Shown in pieces: positions 47,140-58,668 of a DNA stretch of 64,000 bases; position 1 is the first letter of the stretch; each line of letters opens with the position of its first letter. A model generated the notes under the pieces. It made no database searches, was not told the origin of the DNA, and was given only the letters and a program-made list of their open reading frames with translations. The DNA lies in contig JAMWFC010000115.1 of assembly GCA_027475525.1 (NCBI GenBank), forward strand, positions 868,001-932,000, given 5' to 3'. The position numbers were made by a program, and so were the translations under genes. The DNA is from Macrolepiota albuminosa (Eukaryota; Basidiomycota; Agaricomycetes; Agaricales; Agaricaceae).

Positions 47140-49275
47140 GGTCGGTGGTGTCAATGGCATGTTCTTGGCTTTCAATATTGGACATTATGACGGTTGCTAT
47201 CACTCCAACATGTATTGGTAGAATGTAAAATTATTGGGACGATTGACAAAATGCAAGCCATACCAGGAGATTTTGGCCGCAGTAATAGTAATTTATGTCG
47301 AGAAAGCCTTCGAAGTTGTTGGAAAAGGCAGATCTCTGAAACTACAGAAGAACTGAACAACAATAATACATCACTAGATTCTGACGAAACTCAGATAAAG
47401 TGATATATCTAATTGGATCAAGGGGTCATGATAGTGATGTCACATCAAAAGAAAAATCATATATGGCGACGGAGACCGTCTGAAATAGCTATTCTGAAGG
47501 TGTCCACACCTACTTAGGGTGTACATAAACGTCTTCAACAACCTCCTGCAGCCTTTCAAGGGTACTCGACCTTAGAAGTTTCGGATGCAGAATATGGAGC
47601 TCACGAAGCGGGAACCCACGCTTCCGCCGTTCCGCGAGAGTAGTCATCAGGTCGTCAATGTTCAAGTGTGTCTCATCATAAATACAGTATCGTGTGACTA
47701 GGCATCGTAGTGCCCTAAAAGGGAGCTTTGACGGGTTTTCTGCAGGCACTGTTACTTCAGCATTGTTACCGCCTGGCCTTTTGTTTTGTCTGGTCGAAGA
47801 CTGAGCATTCAACGCGTTTAAAAACACCTGTCCGTTGCACTCGACGTTGATGTTTCTCAGGTTCGGTAAGGCACCAAACAACTCCTGCCAATCCTCTTGC
47901 CCAAGGTCCGGGAATGAAACATGAAGAGTTTCCAAGTGATCATTTGGAAACGCGCTTTGAAAGGCGGCGAGTATGGGGCCATGCTGCGTTTCAGGTCTCA
48001 TGGGTCGTAAATGGACACTCAAACAAGGCGCATCAGAGGGTGGTCGTAAACACGTCCCTAGACGCTCCCAGAAATCAAACGTAATACTCGGATATAGATA
48101 TACGACGAGGCATCGTACACGGGAAAGGATATGCTGAGAGAGCACATCACCAAGGTCTCTCACTCCGTCAAGCATCATCTGACCTTCGATACTTGATTCA
48201 TGAGGCGGACAGAAGTCCGCTTTAATTATGAACCGTGGTTTAGGATGAGACAACGTCACATGTGAGAGCAAGGAGATGCACGCGGGCAAATTTTCGTTCA
48301 ATTCCAGTCGGTGTAATTGGGACAGATGAACGCTTTGCTGAGCTTTGGTGCGGGGGATACATGCTGTTTCAAGACCAAGAATGCGGAGGTTCGGCATATT
48401 GCTAATCACAGAAAGAATCGAGTCCAGTGGCGCCTTTGCCCGTGGACGAATCAATTTGAATGTCGTAAGGTTCTTGAGGATAGAAGATTCCCATAAAGGG
48501 TCAAAATCCTCGAGGTGCAGGGAGTGTAAACGAGGTACATGACCACCGAAGGCATTATTCCAGCTGAAGTGTTTTCCACGATAGTCATCAAAATATCTCC
48601 CCGAAATCTCAAGTCGTTCCAGAAGAGGCGCAGGTTTCGACCGAACCATAGGGATCATAATATCCGTTAGTTGACTCAATCTATAATCAATGGACAACGT
48701 CCGGATTCTATGGATGTTGTTCAAGGCGATTTGAGCCATTCGAGTAGTGTCTTTTTCTGAGGACCAACCGCTAAACTTTATATCCAACGAACGTCCTTGG
48801 GCACGGGAAACCATCTCTTCCTCCAATATCGGGTACTTGATGTCAAAAGGAACCTGTCTCCAAAGACTAGGACAGTCAATTGCAACCTTACGCCAGCGTG
48901 CGCAGACGTGGGTTACAAATAACCAAGGGGAGTCCCTTGACTCTTCAACTTGAGCGAATTCGAATATCATGCAAAGTATTTCCGATGGGATGCGCGCAGT
49001 CACACCAAGGGCATTGTGATGCGTTTTCAGCACGCGAATAGATGCCTCAAGCTTTTCGATCTGCTGCCATATCTTCGCATATTCTGCCTGTCGCATTGTA
49101 GTAAGGTCGTGATGTGATGAAGTTACCCCGATGTCCGCGAGCGATGCTGAATAATTTCGTCAAAGCGTTAGCATGCAGCATTTACATTACTTACACATGC
49201 GGAAAAGGAATCTTTAGGAGAATTTTTGTTTACGAAATATCAATGTTCTGAAATCTGCTGCTTATCGACGCTGGA
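46850..49275. repeat. Segmental duplication, copy 1
   Basis: This roughly 2.4-kb block covers the end of F-box gene 1, the intergenic gap, all of F-box gene 2 and about 180 bp of its upstream region. It matches 58380-60808 in the same order and orientation. Similarity starts at ccccagttgcaatattt and stops after ctgcttatcgac. Confidence 0.88.
47510..49096 (-). CDS. F-box-like protein 2
   Basis: A single uninterrupted exon encodes 528 residues. A short N-terminal helix (YAKIWQQIEKLEASIRVL) precedes the F-box-like domain: ARIPSEILCMIFEFAQ, then SPWLFVTHVCARWRKVAI and CPSLWRQVPFD. Leucine-rich-repeat-like segments follow (VPRLHSLHLEDFDPLW, MPNLRILGLETACIP, LPNLRNINVECNGQ). This N-terminal layout is common in large F-box families of mushrooms. 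It converges with F-box gene 1, and its paralogue is at 59019-60629. Substrate is unknown. Confidence 0.85.
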   Translation of the reverse strand: MRQAEYAKIWQQIEKLEASIRVLKTHHNALGVTARIPSEILCMIFEFAQVEESRDSPWLFVTHVCARWRKVAIDCPSLWRQVPFDIKYPILEEEMVSRAQGRSLDIKFSGWSSEKDTTRMAQIALNNIHRIRTLSIDYRLSQLTDIMIPMVRSKPAPLLERLEISGRYFDDYRGKHFSWNNAFGGHVPRLHSLHLEDFDPLWESSILKNLTTFKLIRPRAKAPLDSILSVISNMPNLRILGLETACIPRTKAQQSVHLSQLHRLELNENLPACISLLSHVTLSHPKPRFIIKADFCPPHESSIEGQMMLDGVRDLGDVLSQHILSRVRCLVVYLYPSITFDFWERLGTCLRPPSDAPCLSVHLRPMRPETQHGPILAAFQSAFPNDHLETLHVSFPDLGQEDWQELFGALPNLRNINVECNGQVFLNALNAQSSTRQNKRPGGNNAEVTVPAENPSKLPFRALRCLVTRYCIYDETHLNIDDLMTTLAERRKRGFPLRELHILHPKLLRSSTLERLQEVVEDVYVHPK

Positions 49276-52200
49276 ACGACCTCGAGGAATTTGATCGATC
49301 AGCCAGCGTGAAGGTTCGTGCAAAGCGAGGAGAATGTAGAGCTGTAATGTACTACTTGGAAGTATTAGGTAGAGTTGCGAAATGCATGTGACTGTGACGC
49401 TGCTGTCTGAAACACGTTCTGTGCCTCCGTTCTGCGCTTTCGCGCTTTCAACATGCGAAATAGCACGATTAGGAAAAGGAGGAACCGGACGAAGCGTTTG
49501 AGACGTGACTAGGCCGTGACTAGATTCGGTTACGCATATAATCTGTTATCTTTATCTTATTCGAACGCCCACCCACCCTCACCTCAGGTAAATCTTCTAT
49601 CTATAGTTGACATTGTAGTTAAAAAATCATTCGTTTATTATTTCTACCTACATATTCTATCCTATCTTCTTCGGGGTTCACGATGACTTAACGCGAGGAG
49701 GATACCCGGTCGCCCTTATTGGTATGTGTGGACGACTACACCATATATATCGTATGTAGAGAAATAATACATTTGTTACATTCGGACTGTAACTTAGTGC
49801 GACTCTAACTTAGTCATGCCAACACAGGCGCGAAATATTCTTACCGTGACAATCTCGGCATAACCCGAAAGCTATCTGCTCTCCAAACATTATCGACCTT
49901 GTTCATCTTGTTAAAAGTTAGCTTTGAGTGTGAATCATGTCCTACCCCCCAAAGCAAAAGGTTTCACCGGTCACCTTCGATATTCATGCTTCACTGTAGA
50001 CCATATTATTGCGTCTGGGGATGACATACGTAAAGAAGTAGATGTCAGTCTCGTACTCCTATTAGTGCTCGCAGAAAATGGCATCGACGCACAATTTAGA
50101 CACAGTCAATTTATTCTGATCAGATCACTGACGAATTCAGCTCCGAAATTCTTCTGACGGTGGAATCTACACTGCTCAATCAAGGTCTAACGGGACAGAG
50201 ATCGAGTATTCTTCTACATGATGATGACTTGTAGCAGGCCGAGATGACCTCAGTCAACATGACCTCGTCAAACTGCCGCTCTTGACGCCGCTCTAATCAT
50301 TGTCATTGTCGCTTTCGTTGTCCATTCTGTCACCATTAACATTGACATTGGAGGACGGAGGATCTTTCCACACTATGCATATCTATAGAATGTTGTAGCA
50401 ATAATAAGTAACTGTTCCTCAGTTCACCGGAAAAGAACTCTGTTTGACCTGTAGCAATAATAAGTAACTGTTCTACAGGCAAGGTAAGTAATTATGAACC
50501 ACAGCCAGGATAAGAAATGACACACCCTCAGTTCACCGGAAAAGAACTGAGGGGGATCCTAATATAGAAGGTATTTTATACGAGGGTTAACCTGATGTGG
50601 CAGAGGTGCTGTATAGTCGTAATCGAGAATGATCGAGCTGAAGAAAAGACGAGAAAGGAAAGAAATAAGTGATAGCCGAGCGCCGCCGCCACAGCTGAGA
50701 GTCATCTCCTAACAAATGTCAGTCAAGACTAGTTCGTATTGACCATTGTCTCCTATGTAATGCTGAATGGTTTTAGTATCAATGCAGACCATCATGAATT
50801 TGGGAGGATGGATCACTTCATCAAAATGAAATATGGGAAATATCAACTTTCTCGATGCAACTAAGTGGAATTTGCCTTTAGGCATCAGTGAATTTAGCAC
50901 AAGATAGCATTTATTAATTATATATATGACCTTGCCGTCATACAATCCCTACAGGGGTTTATCAAGGCCTTCCCTCTATTACATACCAAGATCCACTTTC
51001 TTCTGTCATAAGATCCTTCATTTCTGTGCTGACAAGAGATCGCCGTTCGCATTAGTAAACCGTGACTGTTCATACTGAAGTTTGTCAACCAACGGTGAAA
51101 AAATGTTCTACCGAGGATCAACATTCCAAGTTCTCGCTTCCAACTTGCGAACTGCCGTCACAACTTCAGGAAAGTACCATAAAATCCAGATGCTAGAGAG
51201 GTCTGACCACTTAATCTTTTGAACTTATTCAACGGCATAAATGTGCTCGGGGCCTTGAACAATGCATTTCCGCTGTATAAGGGCTCTTGAACTATCAACA
51301 TGCTTTTTTACATTCTCTTGTTTTGTACTGAGCAAACCTCTCGCGGACACGTTCGTTGATGTCGGCGGTCATGACAATAGTTGGATATAGGTATTTCAAA
51401 CGTCAAACCCGGATTACAGCACCCTCATCATAGAGAACTTCAGAAAATGGGTATGGTCAAAGAAACGGCCAGTCTCACCTCATCGGGCGGTTCCAAATTA
51501 TCTATTGGTGTAATCATCGGTGTGAGAGCTTCTTCGGAGGCTTTAATAACCCATCTTCCACAACTCTTTTCGCCATGCTAGGTTCTTTTCCCTCTTCAAG
51601 CGCACGTATGTCGAGATCACGAGAAGTTGACCGAAGTCTATGACAAGAGCATCGTGAGACAATTCGATCCTGATATTTTTTCTGGGCACGTTGAAGCTGC
51701 TTTGGGTGTGACCGGCGAGGAACGTTTCATGCATTGTTGACTGCTAACACTTCTCTGCTCCTCATCATTAAGGGATCGAGGCATTTGAGGGCAGAAAAAG
51801 CGTGGCCGAGAAGGTATTTTCTTGATCCAGGCTTGAATCATAGTATTAAATATCGGGCCGTGAGGTAAATTGGCCCTCATCGAGTAATTCAGAAGATGCA
51901 CAATGCAGGTGTGAACCAGGTCGCCATAATAGCAAATAACAAAGCCCGGATGGACATGGGAGGCTATTGTAGGGAGAGAATTGAAGGGATATGGTGAGTT
52001 TGCGACAGAAGAGGTATGGTCAGATGGATTATATCAATACAACGCGCATTGGATTCAAGAAGTCAGGGTGTGGGTCGCTGCCATGGATGGTGTAGTTGTA
52101 GTAGAATGGTTCCTAAAACCACTTCAGTCACAAGAACTACGAGATAAAGTTGAACATTCCATACATTAACGATGATGCTGAAGATACATGCCTAGGATCC

Positions 52201-52896
52201 TCTTTTCAGGTGTGACAATCTAGTTTCCTTGGTCGAAAAAGGCTCGCATCTCGGGGCTGACTGTCAAAGCCTCAATCGTGAGATATTACTGTGAAGCTTG
52301 AGTGGACTTACGACACAGGACGTTGGAACTAGTGTCAACGTTCAAAGTTCCCCAGGGCAATTTCCATGAATATTCTAGTCTCGAGAGCTGGATCAAGGTG
52401 AGCAATGCAATATACGTGAAAAGTCAGGGGAAGCCAACAAGATCCTCACTTGCATCGCGAGGCAATTAGATGAGTATAGATTTTTGATTCATTATCTGTT
52501 GGGAATGAAGTACCCAGCGGCACAGCTCTGAGAGATTGCAATTGGATGAAACTGCCTTATGGCCAGATTGGCCCGTTGTTTATCGACATCCGAGAATGAC
52601 TCATTCTCAAGGTCTCTACCACGACACCTATATTGATAGAGCATGGTTCGCAGTAAGCAAGTAGGTTGACTACAAACGATCAGGGCTGGACCACAGTTTC
52701 AGGTCTGTTGATGTGACTCCTGTGACTGACAAGCACCTACTTTCAAGTTGAAAAGTTTGGTAAATATTTGGCGGACAATGACAGCTCTGATGTTGGTAAG
52801 AATGCTGAGCCTCAAGGTTTGCCACGCGTAGAGTGCATTTATTGACTTGCCTCGCCACCGTCTCTGATCTGTCCAGAATTATCTGGGCGTCTCATC
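49276..52896. other. Long region without a supported gene
   Basis: About 3.6 kb, AT-rich. It contains a MITE-like repeat (50390-50560), a block similar to 56430-56545, and scattered open stretches on both strands (for example minus 51124-50918, plus 51981-52169) with no recognisable domain or splice chain. Some may be gene relics. Confidence 0.35.
50390..50560. repeat. MITE-like repeat, related to 56213-56401
   Basis: It contains the block gtagcaataataagtaactg twice (near 50392 and 50451) and the hairpin-forming cagttcaccggaaaagaactg twice. The motif order (TGTAGCA end, CCTCAGT hairpin, gaactctgtttgacct) parallels the element at 56213-56401. Its ends are less clear, so it looks like a rearranged copy of the same family. 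Confidence 0.55.
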
Positions 52897-54492
52897 ATGG
52901 AGTCACATGTAGCCCTTGCGAATGTCGATATTTTGCACGAAATTTTCGCACATCTTGCTCTTACATGTTGGCAGGAGACCTGGCGGTTAGTGCCGGAGGA
53001 TGAGAGACCCAACCGGGCGACACTCCTTAGTGCAGCTCAATGCTGTAAAACCTTTAACTCGCCAGCATTGGATGCGTTGTGGTGGAAGATAGATGACATT
53101 TGTCATCTTTTGCATTTGTTGCCTGCATTTTATCTATCTGGACGTGACTACGTTGAGTCCACTTCTCTTTACCACATTAAGTGTATACTAAACTTCTACA
53201 GATACTGGATGGCGATGTAACCGAACAGGACTGGGAGAAGTTTGACTCGTACGCGAGACGTGTCCGGTTTCTCGTGTTTCACGATTCTGGCACGATATCC
53301 ATCAGTCTTCTTACGGCTGACTCAACTCAAGAAATTTTCTTCTTTACTACCAAATGTGCAGGGCATCAATTCTATGCCAGGTGGAGCTGGCCTTTTGTCT
53401 GTATTATCTGTGAACCTGTCAGAGCTTCGCATAGTGCCAGACAATCCAGAAGAGATACTTCCGACGGTATGGGCCTGTCTTGAGGCCCTTCCTGAAACTT
53501 CTCCAGGCCTCCAAAAGCTTCTTGTACAGACAAGACTCTCTCAGGCGTCTCTCAAAACATTTCACCGATTGTCTAATCTTCAAACTCTGTCTCTCTGCAA
53601 TCCAGGTATCCACGATCTTAGTTTCTTTTACTCGTTATCTACATTGGAACATCTCGAATCACTCACAATATCAGGTTTCAAGGAGCCGACATCTGTAGTA
53701 ACACCCCTTACAAGTACTTGGACCACTAGACCATATCCTGCCCTCAGAAAGCTTGACATCATGTCTGAAATTCCTTCCAAATTTTGTGTTCTTTTCAAAA
53801 TATTCAAACACCATCCCCTTCAGCGACTTGAACTTCGACAATCTTCACGCAGTCAGTCAGCTGAATCCGAGCTTTCATGTGCTTGGCCGCAAGTAATTCG
53901 TGATATCTCTTCAAAATTCTACTCTTTAAAGAGCTTAACCATTTTTGGTCCGATTAATGGTCCTTCGCCACCATCATTCAACATCTTTGAGCCACTTCTA
54001 GACATGCACGAGTTTGAATCGGTCCACCTTGACTTCCCGTGTTTGCTCTTCTCCAACGCTGACCTTCACAAACTGGCGTCGGCCTGGCCAGGTTTAATCA
54101 CGCTTCGTATCGTTGGGTCATCAGGGACTCCGAATGCGACTATTGAAGCCCTGAAGGCTTTCGCAGTAGGATGCCCAAAATTACACGGCCTCTCACTTCC
54201 GTTTGACGCTTGTCAATTGCCTGGCATAAACAATTTACCAGTTTGTTTTAGTAAAATGAAGACTCTCGATACACAGGATTCGCCTATTGACAGTGCATTG
54301 TCTGTCGCTCGCTACCTTGACAGAATCTTTCCGAATCTAAAAACTATCCAATCCGCTCTTAACGAAAGGATCTGGTCTGAAGTGGGAGATCTGCTTAAAA
54401 CTTTTAAAGCCGTGCGTATGGATCAAAAGGTCCGTGATTTTGAAGTCATGAGACGAGCTCGTTTGGCTCGACACATCAGCACCGTAGAGTGA
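52897..54492 (+). CDS. F-box / LRR-like protein 3 (possible frameshift)
   Basis: Exon 1 (52897-53151) starts MESHVALANVDILHEIFAHL and carries an F-box-like region (LLSAAQCCKTFNSPALDALW). An intron to 53201 leads to GDVTEQDWEKFDSYARRVRF. At about 53301-53308 the frame must shift by one base to continue into VFLRLTQLKKFSSLLPNVQG and the long LRR-like remainder ending at 54492 (SNLQTLSLCNPGIHDLSF, YPALRKLDIMSEIP). A 46-bp intron could also restore the frame, but it would delete the RVRFLVFHDSG segment, which is conserved in such proteins as I know them. So this is either a pseudogene with a one-base insertion or a gene with an alternative intron. Confidence 0.7.
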
Positions 54493-54677
54493 AGCATGTA
54501 GACCTTGTTTTAATGTGAGTGCATCATACCATTGATCGGGCAATTCTCGGCTCAGGCCGCGTATTCAACAGATAACAGTTATAATAATCCCTTGTAAAGC
54601 CTTAATTCCTCTCGAAAATCGATACTGTTACACGGTCTTAATATTCTTCGAAGCACCTTCGCACTTCGTTTTCAGGT

Positions 54678-55331
54678 TTAGGGATAGTTAATGAGCTGGC
54701 TCGCAGTGCAGAGGACCTGCAGATGTGTGTCAGCACTTTCTGGACAAGCCAGTAATCGTAATTGGAATTTACCTCTCCTGGGAAGATATTGGTGCAATTG
54801 GCGGCGACGTTATGGTTGTTCGCGAGGAGCGTATCCAACGTAATATCAGCTTGTGCGATGATTGATGCACAGGTATCATTTTCGGCTACAACGTGGACAG
54901 TGGTGCAGTCTTGTCCTACGATGCCCAGACAGAGAACCTATACGGGTCGTGTCGAGTTAATTATCCCTTCTGTTCCCGAGAAATTTGCGTTCTACTGACT
55001 TGGCCGATTTGGAGATCGACACAGCCCGATGCGGCGACATCGGGATTATCCAGTGCAAGCTGGAAGCTACAAACAGTGACGACATGAGTTTCTACTGCTT
55101 TCCTGGAGCCGATGAAGAAGTATACTGACGTAGAAACATCCTGTGCCGCGGAAATACCATTGCAGGTATCGCCAGATACGACCGTATAATTACGGCTGCA
55201 CATAGAATCTTGTGCATTTGCTATAAAGCACTCGATCAGCGTGCTATTGAGCATATCAAGCAATAATAATATCATGTACCCAAGCCGATACATGCAGCAA
55301 CGATGGCAGAGAGGTACAAGGAGATGAACAT
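54678..55331 (-). CDS. Secreted protein with two LysM domains
   Basis: Five small minus-strand exons join to about 137 residues; no single open frame shows the whole gene. A signal peptide (MFISLYLSAIVAACIGL ending ANA before Gln) precedes LysM 1 (NYTVVSGDTCNGISAAQDVS, then FQLALDNPDV and CVDLQIGQVLCLG). LysM 2 follows (DCTTVHVVAENDTCASIIAQ, then ADITLDTLLANNHNV, CTNIFPGEVLCT). The protein ends NYP at 54678. LysM modules bind chitin-type GlcNAc chains; short secreted two-LysM proteins in fungi often shield or hide chitin from host or competitor enzymes. That role is inferred from family. All introns are GT-AG and fall between or within the modules. It ends 186 bp past the F-box gene 3' end. 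Confidence 0.82.
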
Positions 55332-56212
55332 GATGTCAATATATGGAGGTTGGAAGAGGATGGTTTAACGTTTCAACCCGGTCCCTTCGCTTTATATTCC
55401 CTACAATCGTTTTCGGTCATTTCAGAATCATGTTGAGCTTTGTTAGTGTGCGAATGCTGCTCAACTCAGGGCATATTCCTTGCGCTTCTCGAAATCCATT
55501 GTACCTACAGCGCTTTACGCGGCATGGCGATAGGGGTGGGCTAGAGGTCTGCACGGAAAAATCTACGGACACGAGGTCTGAAATCATGTTTTCGGAGTCC
55601 CAGGACCATGTGGAATTATGATGGCTGCTGGCACCCAAGAGTATTTCCTTGGGAAATACTGAAAGATCAAACATGTTATGCCACCACTACCAATGCATCA
55701 CTTTCTCACAGAAAAGAGTCTTCAAAGAAAAGTGCCTCTTTCTACACTGAAAAGCTGGCCAGGAGACTGATGGCAGCTTCCTTTGACCCTTTTCCCACCA
55801 GAAAAATGTTCCTGCCGCAGCAATATGCCACTATGTAGATATATATTTACTCAAATTGACAATCAAGGCCGTTACACTACTCTTAATTTATCTCTCGTTA
55901 GATCTAATGTATGGAGTCGTGTCCGGTATTTAGAGAAACCGAGGTGGGAAGAACTTTTTTTTTGGTGATACTACGATTATAAAACCGTACTTCGATGAGA
56001 TTGCATGTTCTCACAGAGCGACGAAGAAGGCTAGTCCTAATCCAAGCGCATAAAATGCGCATAGAAAGTTTTCTGTTCTACAGTGGAAGCGCGTCATTCT
56101 GTGCACTTTTCACTGAATCTGGAATATTTTTCAAAGCGACTTCCGTCAGGTTTATTCTATCGAAGCACTTCTCGGGACTGGGTGGGATGACGGCCACTTT
56201 GTGTCTCCCAAG
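55332..56212. other. Intergenic region
   Basis: About 880 bp upstream of the LysM gene. Nothing was recognised beyond its likely promoter. Confidence 0.4.
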
Positions 56213-56401
56213 TGTAGCACAAAGTAAGTATGTACTTCCTCAGTCTTAGAATAAGAACTCTATTTGACCTTCTTGCGGTGGCTCAATCCGTAAATCCCTC
56301 AGTTCTTATTCTAAGACTGAGGGTACGTAAAATTACTTCCATACTATTTTTCCGGCTACTTATTCTTGTCCTGTAGAAGTACACACTTACTTTGTGCTAC
56401 A
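56213..56401. mobile_element. Short MITE-like element with nested hairpins
   Basis: A 189-bp element whose 26-bp ends (starting tgtagcacaaagtaag) are inverted repeats with one mismatch. A second inverted pair (agtcttagaataagaact and its complement) lies inside, and the inner right arm is itself palindromic (ccctcagt ... actgaggg). No clear target duplication could be assigned. It is related in motif order to the repeat at 50390-50560. Confidence 0.75.
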
Positions 56402-56855
56402 GGCAAGACGGTGGCTGGGTAAACTATACAGTACGATCGAGAACGATCGCACTGGTTAAGAAAAGGGAAAAATAGACGAGGTAAAGTAACCGGGGACGCC
56501 GCCGCCATACCTGAGAGCCACAGAGAAGAGTCTATCATAACACCAAGGAATTTGGACGTAACAGTCATTTTAGACACGTCGCGTCTATTACTGACAAGTC
56601 ACGGGCTTGCGTGATGTGTCCATGTGATCATCGCGGGGTTGGCAACACCTGCCAGTTTAAACACTGACTTTGGCGTGTGCGATGGAACACTCACTCTACG
56701 TTAAGTTTGTATGGAGAAGAATAATCCGAATCTAATTTAAAACTGATCCTTTCTGGCAGAATCTTGAGTTAGGGCTTCAATGTCAAAATGACCTTAAATG
56801 AGTAAATGAGGGACGACCAAACAGTCTAGTATTTTGTTGACAACAAAAAGCGGAC

Positions 56856-57252
56856 AAAGTCATGAGATGAGTAGGAGGAAAGGAAATGATGGGGGCATAC
56901 GAAGCGAGCTGGCTGGCGTTCATGAGGACGGCTCGGAAGATGTTTGGGCCGACACCACGAGTGAGGTGACAAGACGCCTTCTTCGTGGACCATGTATAAC
57001 GGACATGCACATTTTGGTCAGTAACCGGAGGACCCAGCCCGTTATGTCATGCACAAGCATAGCCCCTTTAGGTAGGATGCGGGGAAGGGGGGAATGCTCA
57101 CCTGAAGAGTGCATCAAAGCAATGTTTGTAGTTGAAGTAAATCACCGAATTATGTGGGATATCAATGTCAGTAGACAGATGAAGAACCACCTCGCTAGAG
57201 TGAGGATCTTAATTCCTGTGAAATGTTCGCGCGGGTTACAAAGCATCAACGG
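56856..57252 (-). pseudogene. Mitochondrial dicarboxylate carrier fragment A
   Basis: The minus-strand fragment reads FNYKHCFDALF, then after an intron-like gap MVHEEGV and RGVGPNIFRAVLMNASQLAS, matching the third-quarter region of fungal dicarboxylate carriers (inner-membrane transporters swapping dicarboxylates for phosphate). The GNPAN segment and the join between EEGV and RGVGPN are both out of frame, and both ends of the gene are missing. It is nearly identical to fragment B about 1.1 kb downstream. Confidence 0.75.
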
Positions 57253-57368
57253 GGCCTTTTTGGCGACGTATGGACGAGCCTTTGCTGATGGCTTCAAAAC
57301 CAAAAACCAAAAAACAACATCAACAAGTCCACCACTCAACAAGTCCACCACCATCACCACTACTCACT

Positions 57369-57399
57369 CCTCAGTCCTCAGTCCTCAGTCCTCAGTCCC
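57369..57399. repeat. 7-bp microsatellite (cctcagt)
   Basis: About four tandem copies of cctcagt lie just past the C-terminal end of carrier fragment B. A CAA/ACC-rich stretch precedes it. Confidence 0.8.
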
Positions 57400-57406
57400 A
57401 GACGGA

Positions 57407-58378
57407 TCAAAGGAACGTAAACCCCTTCTCCCTTGAAAGATCCACGAGGTTCTTAAGCTGTTCCAGCGTCAAGAAGATGAGAATCGTCGTGGGTTGTAAA
57501 CGCGTCCAAGCCGGGACCCAGCCTTTGAACATGAACATGGGTCCTTCATTCCTCAGCGAGGCTCTGATGACACCCAGCGTCGACTGTATGACACGGGATG
57601 GGATGACACGGGGATGACACGGTGATAGGATGGATGGGAAGGGTGGGAGAGTCAGCGAAGGAGGGGAGGGACGGGGGACGTACGTTCGATCCGGGGCCGG
57701 ATGTGTTCATTATGCGACTCTGTGGTTCGTTGGTGAGAGTGGATGGGGATATGGATACGGGCGTACTTTTAGGACATCGGCGGGGGAACACACAGTAGTA
57801 GCGACGGTTCCCTAATTGCATAGTCTATGCGTCAAATCTTTATAGAATTAAGTGACGAGTGCGAAAACGGTAGGTACGTACGGCAGCAAAGCTAGCTGTA
57901 AAGTGGCAGATAATATTATCTTGGAACTTGCCAGTCTGTAAAAGCTGCGCTTTGAAGAAATCATATCTGTCAAAAGCAAAAGCAGACGAGAGAGTAGGAG
58001 GTAGATGACGGGGGGGGGGGACGTACGAAGCGAGCTGGCTGGCGTTCATGAGGACGGCTCGGAAGGCATTCGGGCCGACACGCAGCCACGAGTGAGAAGA
58101 CGCCTTCTTCGTGGACCATGCAGAACGGACATGCACATTTTGGTCAGTAACCGGAGGACCCAGCCCATTACGTCATGCACGAGCATAGCCCTTGAGGTAG
58201 GGATGCGGGGAAGGGGGAATGCTCACCTGAAGAGTGCATCGAAGCAATGTTTGTAGTTGAAGTAAATCACCGAATTATGTGGGATATCAATGTCAGTAGA
58301 CAGATGAAGAACCACCTCGCTAGGGTGAGGATGCTCCTAATTCCTGTGAAATGTTCGCGTGGGTTACAAAGTATCAAC
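57407..58378 (-). pseudogene. Mitochondrial dicarboxylate carrier fragment B
   Basis: The same carrier region as fragment A plus the C-terminal half: FRAVLMNASQLAS, then YDFFKAQLLQTGKFQDNIIC, HFTASFAA, TVATTVCSPADVLK (signature region of the last repeat), SRIMNTS, and GPMFMFKGWVPAWTRLQPTT ending TFL with the stop at 57407. The C-terminal exons are intact. The N-terminal half is missing and a frameshift interrupts the segment before GPNAFRAV, so no functional carrier can be made. At its 5' side (58378) it is fused directly to a piece of F-box gene 1. Confidence 0.78.
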
Positions 58379-58379
58379 G

Positions 58380-58668
58380 GCATGCCCCCAGTTGCAATAT
58401 TTGTCCATCTACAAAGCCGAGCACGCCCAGATTTAGGACTTGTTCTTCCTCATTGGTGCTATTGCACAAGAACGATTTGTCTTCGAGGCTCAGCGCTGGA
58501 GTCAATCGATATCTACATTGATCACACGCAAATACACTGTCCTAATGAAAATGCGATACAACTGTTCATGATGGGACGACGGTGAAACTCATCAGAGCAG
58601 AACCACTATTCAATGATGATGACTACATGGATTTTGGTATGGAGAGTGATCTGGACTCTGTGTTTTGA
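58380..58668 (+). pseudogene. Broken C-terminal copy of F-box gene 1
   Basis: This matches 46850-47139 (last 95 or so codons of F-box protein 1), including the same stop and 3' flank. Several one- to few-base deletions (near 58488 and 58570) break the frame, and the F-box itself is absent. Confidence 0.85.

Noticed and set aside
57546..57821. Minus-strand open frame as an independent gene
   Set aside because: It contains the CSPADVLK segment of the carrier in a different frame and is an intron-exon read-through of carrier fragment B.
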